This document shows positions 36,873 to 44,670 of a stretch of 64,000 nt of DNA, in pieces. Source of the DNA: Phaeodactylibacter luteus (GTDB lineage Bacteria > Bacteroidota > Bacteroidia > Chitinophagales > Saprospiraceae). The stretch's first letter is position 1; each line of letters opens with the position of its first letter. The stretch spans positions 1-64,000 of the forward strand of contig NZ_VOOR01000015.1 of NCBI RefSeq assembly GCF_007993045.1, in the 5' to 3' direction. The notes under the pieces are model-generated. The model was not told the origin of the DNA. It searched no databases and saw nothing but the letters and a program-made list of their open reading frames with translations. Position numbers and translations under genes: made by a program.

Positions 36873-39422
36873 TTAGTGTACTACGGTAAGCTTATGGTGC
36901 AGCGTTTGCCCTGCGGTACTGAGCTGCAGGAAGTAGGCCCCTTGTGGCAATTGTGCGACAGGGATTTCATGTTGGTGCCCCTCAAAGCTGGTTTGGCGCA
37001 CCATAGCCCCGTCTGCCCGGAAAATACGTAGCAGCTTTTGCCCCTGCCAGTCTGTTTGGAGCAAAGCCAGGTCAGAGGCAGGGTTGGGCCCTAGCCTGAG
37101 CGAAGCGCCCCCAGAGCCAACGCCGGTAGCCAAACCTTCCCCATGCAGCCCGAAGCAATCCGTGTCCACTTCCAGCCTGATGGCCTGTTCTATTTTGCAG
37201 CCATTTTCCAGCCTGATGATAATAGTGTATTCTCCTGCTATGCTGGCTGTGGTATAAGGGAACAACAAACAATTGCCTGTTTTGACAAAGCCAATGGGGC
37301 TGATCCACAGGTACCGGTAGCCTTCGGGCAGGCAGTATTCAAAGCGTTCGCCCGGGCAATAAGTAAGCGCACTGTCGGGCAATTGCAAATCGGGCAGCTC
37401 ATTTACGAAAACGGTAACCTCGTCTGTAGCTTGGCAGCCTTCCGGCGTTGTCACCGTCAGGGTGTAGGCGGTTGTTGTATCCGGGCTGGCATTAGGGCTG
37501 AGGCAATCGGTACAGCTTAGCCCATAGGCAGGGCTCCAGGCAAAGGTGCTGCCTTCAACAGGCAAAATGCCCTGCAGCTGAATGCTGTCGGTATTGCAGA
37601 GGAGGGTATCCCGGCCAGCATCAGGTTTTGGGCAGCCCAGGGTTATGCAGTTGGCTTCAACAAACTTGTCAGGGCAAAGGCCTTCCCCTGCCACTTCAAG
37701 CAGGCCTGAGGCGGTAGTGCCTGGCGCAAGCCCTTCGAGCCGGAAAGTATTCCCCGAAAGGATGCCTCCTTCTTGTCCGCTCAAGACGGTAAAATGATAA
37801 GCAGTATCCGCATCAAAAACGTCCCAGATAAAGGTAAGGCTGGTATCCGTTGCTTCGCAGTCGACCTCGGGCAGGGCAGATATCACGCTCAGTTCTTGCG
37901 GGGGCAATTGGCAGCCATTGGCCGTGACGCTCAGGGTGTAAAGGCCAGGGGCGAAAACTGCCGGGTTTGGGGTGTTGGCGAAAAAGCCGTCTGGCCCCGT
38001 CCAGATATAAGCGGCAGGGCCCGTAGCTCCATCAATTGAGGTGACAACCTGGTAAGGCTCGCCGGTAGCGCAAGCCGGGAGGTAATTGGCCGTGACCGTT
38101 GGGAGGTTGGTTTCCGGAAGGGTGATAGCTGTTGACTGAGTGGCCCCGTCTTCGCTTGTAATGACGAGTTCGTAGTGGCCGGCACAAAGCCCGTTGACTA
38201 CGTTGTTCAGAGAAGGTGCAGTAGTGCTGAAGACCACTTGCCCATCTTCGTTGGAAAGCGCAAAAGCAGCGCCTTGGCCGCCAAGCAGTGCCAAGGCCCC
38301 ATTGCAGGCGCCCGGGCAGGCCGCCTGTTGGACGCTCACCGAGGGTACAGCAGCAGCTGCCGGCACCGCTGTTGCCAAAAAGCTGGTAGCAGGGTAGCCC
38401 TCACAGCCATAGGACATCCATGATCCAGAATAGCCATCGCCCAGCAAGGTGATGTTCAAATTGAGGTTGGCAGCCTGCTGGCTTTCGAAGCTCTCCGCTA
38501 CGGTAATGGTCCAACAGAATTCCAGCGGGAGCGGCTGAGCTTCGAGCGAGCCGCAGGGGCCGTCACCGAAGTTGTTCCCGGGGTTGCCGTCATTGGGGCC
38601 TCCGCTGCCACAGAGCAGCCCGTAGATGCCATCGAAAGCAAAGCCTGGGCCAAAAGATAGCCCGGTATTGCAGCTCTCCCAGCTTTCATGCCAGTCCCAT
38701 TGCCCTTCGGGAGCGGTGCAGGCTTCAGGGGCTGAGGTTTGCAGGGTGCTCTGATCCCAGCCTGGCCCAAAGTCGATTTCAACCCCATGCAGCCATTCTA
38801 GCGCAAAGCCGGGGTCCCATGAGGTGATGCTATAGCAAAAGGTAACCGTTTCTCCAGCTTGATAAGTCCCGTTGGCAGGCGCAGGGCTGGCTGTCAGCTG
38901 CCCACTGCGCTGCGCGCACAGCCTGCAATTGTTCTGGGCTTTAAGGGTGAGCTCAAAACCGCTGCCGTCATTGGGCTGGGTTTCGCCTACCGCGATAAAA
39001 TAGCTGGTGCCCGGCTCTGTAGGGAATAGGAGCTCGGCTTCCCCTGCTGTGCTTTGCGCCAGCCCAATTGGAAGGCGGTTGCCGCAGTCATCGCCCTGAA
39101 ATACCGCAATCATAGGTTGTGAGGAGGAGCTGAGCGCTATACTCATCTGATTGGATACGGCTGTAAATGCGTACCATACTTCCCGGAATTGGCTTCCAGT
39201 GGAAAAAGCTCCGGGCAGGCTGATGTTAAGGGCCGGGCTGCTTGCTGTAGCCCCTTCTGTTGTGCCGGAAATGGACACAGACACGGCTTCTTGTGCCGGG
39301 CAGGGCGCAGTGGCTGAAAAGGGGATAAAGGCAGCTGCTGTGCAAAGGTCGTTCTCCGGTTGCCCCAAAGCGGTTGCCAAACACGACAGGCAAAAGGCTG
39401 CAGTGAGTAGAATATTTTTCAT
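36873..39422 (-). CDS. Large secreted multi-domain protein with T9SS type A sorting domain (paralog a)
   Basis: An 849-residue secreted protein. Signal peptide MKNILLTAAFCLSCLATALGQ; an N-terminal beta domain (REVWYAFTA, IAVFQGDDCGNRLPIG, GTSYFIAVGET) of the kind found in many Bacteroidota surface proteins; and a second domain with WLHGVEIDFGPGWD, FGPGFAFDG and GNPGNNFGDG, shared closely with the protein at 39768-44120. SprB- or PKD-like units follow (CPGACNGALALLGGQG, YIWTGPDGFFANTPNP, YGLSCTDCLSPNASPDTTTAYTLTV). The end (LRLGPNPASDLALL, IFRADGAMVRQ, QGAYFLQLS) is a type A sorting domain. No enzymatic motif is seen, so a structural or binding role at the surface is likely. Confidence 0.88.
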   Translation of the reverse strand: MKNILLTAAFCLSCLATALGQPENDLCTAAAFIPFSATAPCPAQEAVSVSISGTTEGATASSPALNISLPGAFSTGSQFREVWYAFTAVSNQMSIALSSSSQPMIAVFQGDDCGNRLPIGLAQSTAGEAELLFPTEPGTSYFIAVGETQPNDGSGFELTLKAQNNCRLCAQRSGQLTASPAPANGTYQAGETVTFCYSITSWDPGFALEWLHGVEIDFGPGWDQSTLQTSAPEACTAPEGQWDWHESWESCNTGLSFGPGFAFDGIYGLLCGSGGPNDGNPGNNFGDGPCGSLEAQPLPLEFCWTITVAESFESQQAANLNLNITLLGDGYSGSWMSYGCEGYPATSFLATAVPAAAAVPSVSVQQAACPGACNGALALLGGQGAAFALSNEDGQVVFSTTAPSLNNVVNGLCAGHYELVITSEDGATQSTAITLPETNLPTVTANYLPACATGEPYQVVTSIDGATGPAAYIWTGPDGFFANTPNPAVFAPGLYTLSVTANGCQLPPQELSVISALPEVDCEATDTSLTFIWDVFDADTAYHFTVLSGQEGGILSGNTFRLEGLAPGTTASGLLEVAGEGLCPDKFVEANCITLGCPKPDAGRDTLLCNTDSIQLQGILPVEGSTFAWSPAYGLSCTDCLSPNASPDTTTAYTLTVTTPEGCQATDEVTVFVNELPDLQLPDSALTYCPGERFEYCLPEGYRYLWISPIGFVKTGNCLLFPYTTASIAGEYTIIIRLENGCKIEQAIRLEVDTDCFGLHGEGLATGVGSGGASLRLGPNPASDLALLQTDWQGQKLLRIFRADGAMVRQTSFEGHQHEIPVAQLPQGAYFLQLSTAGQTLHHKLTVVH

Positions 39423-39704
39423 ACTCCAGACTTGGTTTGGTTCTTAAATAGATTGCATACAGTGGGGGGAGACTGTGGGGGGGCACAAGTCATGGTGTAG
39501 AATGTTTGGGTCATTAGCAATGCTGCGCAGCTTGCTTTTGAATGATTTGTTATTAGTATTGCTTTGAGTGCTGTGCTGTATTTTAGGGTAAGACCCCCTC
39601 GGTGTGGGTAATGCTGCCTGCACAGGGCAGAAAAAAAGGCCAGGGCTGTCCTGAAATGAGGTTTTGGGTTGTAAGAGTTTGATTTGTAGAGGCTTAAAAA
39701 AGTA
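39423..39704. other. Intergenic region without a recognised gene
   Basis: Upstream region of the 36873-39422 gene, bounded on the other side by the terminator of the next gene. I see no ORF, repeat or clear promoter box here. Confidence 0.4.
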
Positions 39705-39743
39705 AAAAAGCGGATAGCTTGTTTGAAGAGCTACCCGCTTTTT
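39705..39743 (-). terminator. Terminator of the 39768-44120 gene
   Basis: Stem AAAAAGCGGATAGCT / AGCTACCCGCTTTTT (one mismatch) with a 9-nt loop. On the minus strand the stem is followed by a T tract. It begins 24 bp behind the stop codon. Confidence 0.8.
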
Positions 39744-39767
39744 CGAGCGTGAAGATCAAAAGGGGGA

Positions 39768-42700
39768 CTAGCGGGAAACTACAAACTTAATGATATGGGT
39801 CTCTTGCTCGGCCGTCGCCCTGGCCATATACGTGCCGGGCGATAACCGGCCCACCGGGATCTGCACCGTCCCTGCTGCAGCATCTTGCTGGTAGAGGGCT
39901 CGGCCTGTGGCGGTGCTGATTACGGTCAACGTCCAGTCCTGGCCTGCTGGCAGTTCTACAAATAATGCGTCGGAGGCCGGATTGGGGTATAGCCTGGGCT
40001 TTGCCAACGGCTGCGCATGCCCTGGGCTGGCAGGCCGGTTGCCGGCTGGCTCGCAGTCTGGCACAAAAACCAGCGCTTCTGCCTCGCCTTGGCAGCCATA
40101 GGCATCGGTCATCGTGAGGCTAAAAGTTGCGGTCTGTGGCACACTGCCTGTGGTGGCAGCACAGGTGCCGCACTCGAGGTAGCTTGCTGGAGCCCAAGCA
40201 TAGCTGACGGCCTGTGGGGAGTAGGCCGAAAGGGCGAAGGTGTCGCTCGGGCATACGGTCTGTTGTTCAGTCAGGCTGTCAAGCTCGATAGGCGGAGCAG
40301 CCTCCATGCGGAATGGCTTGATCAGCCTGCACGCCTCCGTGCGCATAAATGCATAGTAGTTCCCGCCCATATCGGCTTCCATAGCATCGAAAGAAAGGCA
40401 TTGATCTACCCTGATAAAGGCATTGGGTCCGACCCAATAGTGTATCACACCGTCAGGCAGGCAGAGTTCAAGCGGCTGGCCAGGGCAGAAGACAATCGGC
40501 TCGGCGGGTACGTACTCATCCGGTATTTCGCCCACAAACAAGGTTACCGCTGCCGTATCAGTGCAGCCCTGTGCATTAGCAGCAATGAGCTGATAGGTAG
40601 TCGTCGCATTGGGCTGGGCCAAAGGGCTAGGGCAATCGGTGCAGCTCAGCCCGGTGGCAGGGGCCCATGACCAGCTGTCCCAGTTCAGGGAATCTGCGTG
40701 TAGGGGCATCACCTCGCCCGGGCAAAGGAAGGTGTCCGCAGTTATTTGCAAGGGTGCACAGCTGAAGGTATCCAAAATGCAGGTTGCCGTAGCGGTAGTG
40801 TTGCCGCACCAGCCTATGCCTAAGCCTTGCAGGGTAAGGGCTGCGGTGTCGCCGGTCATCAGCCCAGCCACCCGTAACTGATTGGTAGCAGTAAAAGCAG
40901 CTGTTTGGGTGCTGTCAGCCAGCATAAATAGGTAAGCAGTATCTTGAGGCAGGGCAGGCCAGGTGAAGTCGATATAATCCGGGCCGCTTTCACAGCTGAT
41001 CAAAGCGTTTTCCAAGCCGGTCTCGACCATGACCCAAGCCGTATCTGTTAAGGTAGAGCCTTGGTCTGTATAGCGGTAAACGAGGGTGGCTGCCCCCGCT
41101 CCGGCCAGCCTGGGGTCGAATAGGCTCCCGGTGCTGTCTACCCCTGTGCCAGCCCATTGCCCATTGCCTGTAGGGGTGCCGCCTTGTACATCTGCGATCA
41201 GGCTGGCCTGCCCGTCAAGGCTGCATAGGGTGTCTGGCACAAAAGTGGTGAGGCTAAGGGCTGAGCAGGGCAGGGCAGCGCAAACTAAAGTATCGGTGCG
41301 CGAGCACCCGTTCTGGATCAAGGCTCGTTCGATAGCAACCTCTTCTTCAGGAAAAAGCCCTGAAAAGCTGACGGCCCCATCTGCTGAGGTGCTGTCTGCG
41401 GTTTGGCCGCTCAGGGCATTTACCTGCAGGGCAGCTTCCCCATCTGTGGCCCAAGTAAATAGGACGCTTCCTAGCCTGGGGGCGCAATCTGCCTGGGGCA
41501 GATCCGGCAGGGCATTTAGGCTGACCTCGATACTATCGGTTGAGGTACAGCCGCTTTCGGAGTATGCTTCCGCAAAAATGTGGGCGGTGGCATCTACAAA
41601 AAACACTGCTGTATCTGCCGTGCTGCCATTGCTCCAGAAAAGGCTGTCGTAGTTGCCCTCGGCGAAAAGCAGTATGGTATCCGGGCTGCAAAGGGACTGG
41701 TCTTCTCCAATGGAAAGGGAGGGTGGCGATTCCACATCTACGAAAAAGCGGGGATCGTTCAGGCACCCGAAATCGTAGGGCGTACTGTAGAACCGGCGGC
41801 TTTCAGGCGCAGCCACAGCAGACCACAGCAGGGTGTCGGATTGGAATAAGAACAACTCCACGCTGTCTCCTGCACAGATCAGCGTATCAGCAGGGAAGTA
41901 ATGGATTGCTGGGTCGGGGTTGACATTTACCGTTACCAATTCTCCATGCTCGCATCCAAATTCATCCGTTTGTATTGCGGTGTAGGTAGTCGTTTGGGCC
42001 GGGCTGACTTGAATGGCCGGTGTGGTTTCCCCTGTGCTCCAAACCACAGAAGCCCCCCCGATGGCGATGAGCGGGGCCGATTCGCCTGCACAGATGGCCT
42101 GGTCTGGGCTTACGAAGAAGCTGGCGTCTGAGGCCACGGTTATGCTAGCTTGGCGGACGACCTGGCAGCCGCCTTCTCCGGTAATGGTGACCGCATAAGT
42201 CTGTGACGACAAAGGAGCGATAACGATGCTGTCAGCAGCAGCTCCGGTATCCCATGAAAAGGACGTTCCGGCGCTGGCCCGGATGGTTACCGCTGTGCCT
42301 GCACAGATGACGCCCTGAGGGCTGACCGAAAGCTCGGGGGACAGCGGTACGCTGAGGTAAACTACATCGCTGGCAAAACAGCCATTGGCATTCGTGCCAG
42401 AAACCATGATCTGCCTGCCGCTGACAGGGGATAGGGTAATGCTGTCCCCTGTCCCTAGAAGCTCGCCGGTTGAAGGGTCTTGCCAAGCATGAGATTGTGC
42501 GTTGCCTATCGCATGAATGGTAATGGGCGTGCCCGGGCAGGCGGTGAGGGTGTCTGCTTCTATCTCTGCAATAGGGATGGACGAAGGCGCCAGGATGTCG
42601 AGCGCAACGGGGGCTGCAGGGCAGTCATTGACGTAAGCTTGCAGGGTATACGTGCCGGGGGAAAGCGCCAACGGGGCTGCTGTTTCACGTGCATAGCCAT

Positions 42701-44120
42701 TGGGGCCGGACCACTCGTACTGGACATCGCCCTCTACCGGCGAAACCTGTCCGTAGAGGTAGATGGGCTCGCCATCGAAGCAGGACTGTTCAAAGGTGGC
42801 AGTAGCAACGGGGTATACGCCAGTGTTGATAATGACCGGGATGTTCCTGTCTTGGTTGGAGCTGTAATCTCTGATGGATAGGGTGTATTGCCCTGGGCAA
42901 AGCTGAGCCAAGGTGTCTGCTGTTGTTGAGGCCAGGTTTTCCCAAATGAGGGTGCCGGTACTGTCAAAAGCTTGATAGCGCCATGGCCCCTGCCCGCCGC
43001 CGCTGACCACCACCTGCCCATCGCAGCTCTCCCTGCAGGATGCGTCTGTTAAAGCCACTTCTGGCGCATAGGGGTCTGGGCAAGCATACCCCGAGAGGAA
43101 GACTTCTGTTTCTGGAGCATAGCATTGGGTTTGTGGCCTGGAGCCAGAAAGCCCATCGCCCAGCAGGCGGGCCCCAACTTCCAGCCCATTGAAGGTGCCA
43201 TAAGTGTTGGGCGGGCAGTCTTGGGCGGTGATGGTCCAGCAAAACTGTAGCGTATTGCCGGCTAGGGCGTTGATGCTGCTGCAGCCGAGCCCGTCCATCC
43301 CAAGATTGTTGCCGGGGTTGCCGTCTGGCTGGCTGCCGTCTAGTATGTCAAATGCGAAGCCTGGGCCGAACTGCTGCCCTGTAGCGGCGCTTTGCCAGCT
43401 ATCCTGCCAGGCCCAGATGCCCCCGGGGTCACAGGAGGAGGCTTCTTGAGGGGAAAGGGAAGCCAGGTCCCACCCTGGGCCAAAGGAGAGCTCGAGGGCA
43501 TGCAGGCGCTCGCTCGTCGGGGTGGTTTCCCATTGGGTGACCGTAAAGCACATTTCTACGGTCTGCCCCCCTTCATAATGCCCGTCTACAGGCGCCGGGC
43601 TGGCGGTAAAAAAGCCGTCTCTGACGAGGTGGCAGGGGTCGCAATTATAGGTAGATTCTGTGGTGAGCTGTGCAGCGGCAGTGTAGTTGGCTTCGCTGCT
43701 GGCTAGCAGGAAGTAACGCGCTTCAGGTGTCGTATTGACTTGCAGCTCTACGCTGTTTTCTCCGGTGGCACAGGCTATAGGGTAGGCTGCCGAGCAGTCC
43801 TCTCCGCGCAGCAGGGTGAGGGAAGGCTGTGCAGGGCCCGTTAAGATGGCCCGGAGCAGGTTTCCCTGTGGCTGTATTTCTACCCAGCGGGCTACCCGGT
43901 TGCTCAGAGCCCCGCTCTCTTGGCACAGGCTGTATTCCGGGGCTGTAGGTGCTCCTTGAAAGTTGATGGCTAGGGTGTCGTACGCTCGGCCCGGCTCTGG
44001 GCAAAAGGTGGGGATGCTGGCTTTGAGGGAAAGCGGATCGGCACAGGACGTGCCATTCTGCTGGGCCGGAAGAGGGGACAGCAGAAGCAGCCCAAGCAGC
44101 ATCAGGTAAATTCTGATCAT
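39768..44120 (-). CDS. Large secreted multi-domain protein with T9SS type A sorting domain (paralog b)
   Basis: A 1450-residue secreted protein, the longest of three tandem paralogs. Signal peptide MIRIYLMLLGLLLLSPLPAQ; an N-terminal beta domain; then the shared domain with LHALELSFGPGWDL, FGPGFAFDI and GNPGNNLGMDGLGC. A series of Ig/PKD-like repeats follows with the rhythm CPG-x-x-x-L-x-A-x-G ... WSTGETTPAI ... Y-x-V-x-V. One unit (LSCTDCPSPLAQPNATTTYQLIA) nearly repeats in paralog a. The C-terminus (RLYPNPASDALFVEL, STATGRALYQQ, GTYMARA) is a type A sorting domain. Function unknown; adhesion or matrix structure is the best guess. Confidence 0.88.
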   Translation of the reverse strand: MIRIYLMLLGLLLLSPLPAQQNGTSCADPLSLKASIPTFCPEPGRAYDTLAINFQGAPTAPEYSLCQESGALSNRVARWVEIQPQGNLLRAILTGPAQPSLTLLRGEDCSAAYPIACATGENSVELQVNTTPEARYFLLASSEANYTAAAQLTTESTYNCDPCHLVRDGFFTASPAPVDGHYEGGQTVEMCFTVTQWETTPTSERLHALELSFGPGWDLASLSPQEASSCDPGGIWAWQDSWQSAATGQQFGPGFAFDILDGSQPDGNPGNNLGMDGLGCSSINALAGNTLQFCWTITAQDCPPNTYGTFNGLEVGARLLGDGLSGSRPQTQCYAPETEVFLSGYACPDPYAPEVALTDASCRESCDGQVVVSGGGQGPWRYQAFDSTGTLIWENLASTTADTLAQLCPGQYTLSIRDYSSNQDRNIPVIINTGVYPVATATFEQSCFDGEPIYLYGQVSPVEGDVQYEWSGPNGYARETAAPLALSPGTYTLQAYVNDCPAAPVALDILAPSSIPIAEIEADTLTACPGTPITIHAIGNAQSHAWQDPSTGELLGTGDSITLSPVSGRQIMVSGTNANGCFASDVVYLSVPLSPELSVSPQGVICAGTAVTIRASAGTSFSWDTGAAADSIVIAPLSSQTYAVTITGEGGCQVVRQASITVASDASFFVSPDQAICAGESAPLIAIGGASVVWSTGETTPAIQVSPAQTTTYTAIQTDEFGCEHGELVTVNVNPDPAIHYFPADTLICAGDSVELFLFQSDTLLWSAVAAPESRRFYSTPYDFGCLNDPRFFVDVESPPSLSIGEDQSLCSPDTILLFAEGNYDSLFWSNGSTADTAVFFVDATAHIFAEAYSESGCTSTDSIEVSLNALPDLPQADCAPRLGSVLFTWATDGEAALQVNALSGQTADSTSADGAVSFSGLFPEEEVAIERALIQNGCSRTDTLVCAALPCSALSLTTFVPDTLCSLDGQASLIADVQGGTPTGNGQWAGTGVDSTGSLFDPRLAGAGAATLVYRYTDQGSTLTDTAWVMVETGLENALISCESGPDYIDFTWPALPQDTAYLFMLADSTQTAAFTATNQLRVAGLMTGDTAALTLQGLGIGWCGNTTATATCILDTFSCAPLQITADTFLCPGEVMPLHADSLNWDSWSWAPATGLSCTDCPSPLAQPNATTTYQLIAANAQGCTDTAAVTLFVGEIPDEYVPAEPIVFCPGQPLELCLPDGVIHYWVGPNAFIRVDQCLSFDAMEADMGGNYYAFMRTEACRLIKPFRMEAAPPIELDSLTEQQTVCPSDTFALSAYSPQAVSYAWAPASYLECGTCAATTGSVPQTATFSLTMTDAYGCQGEAEALVFVPDCEPAGNRPASPGHAQPLAKPRLYPNPASDALFVELPAGQDWTLTVISTATGRALYQQDAAAGTVQIPVGRLSPGTYMARATAEQETHIIKFVVSR

Positions 44121-44324
44121 GTCGTTTTGTTTTTAGGATTACAACTCATTGAGCCAGGGGGTAAGGCCAGGCTGTTTGTGTCTCACAAGGTACTAAAACT
44201 TGGCGGGATTACACAGGGGGAGGAGGCAGGCGGAATAGTTGGAGATAGATTAAGCTTCTGTTTTACAAGCTTTAAGGTATGTACGAATTTTGACTGCCGC
44301 ATTTTCGGGCATGGCAGTCTGAGG

Positions 44325-44663
44325 GGGCATCCGAAATGTTGCAAGCTTTCCGCCTTTATCGGCTCATGGGATGGGGCTGGACTAGCGCTGCGAAGGGGTG
44401 TAAGAGCTTTTTGGGGTTTTACACTTTGGGCTGCTCTTGCCAAATTTTGTCCTGCTCTTCGTTGTTCTTCGGTCACGTAGCTAAGGCTATGTTCCCTCAG
44501 AACGCCTCGATCAGGGCAAAATTTGGCTACGTTCGCTCCAAAAGCAAAATCCCAAAAAGCTCTAAGCCCGATAGGGCCGAGCGGATAGCGAGCCCCGAAG
44601 CATAGCGACCCCTGCTGTGAGGCAGGGGTAGGCCCACGAATAGCGGTGGCTTGTTTTGCGCCT
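44325..44663 (+). mobile_element. MITE-like element, copy E, with nested insertion
   Basis: Degenerate left end (ggcatccgaaatgttgc), shared core on both sides of an insert (ctagcgctgcgaaggggtg ... gggccgagcggatagcgagc) and a recognisable right end (cttgttttgcgcctc). The core is interrupted at 44404-44562 by another palindromic element. The right end stops 7 bp short of the stop codon of the 44671-47331 gene. Confidence 0.75.
44404..44562 (+). mobile_element. Nested 159-bp palindromic-end element in copy E
   Basis: Inverted ends GAGCTTTTTGGGGTTTT and AAAATCCCAAAAAGCTC (one mismatch), with TAA on both sides (44401-44403 and 44563-44565); TAAG is the other possible reading. Uninserted copies read gtgttaagcccgatagg or gtgtaagc at this point. 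Its sequence differs from the inserts in copies A and I. Confidence 0.65.
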
Positions 44664-44670
44664 CGGTTTT

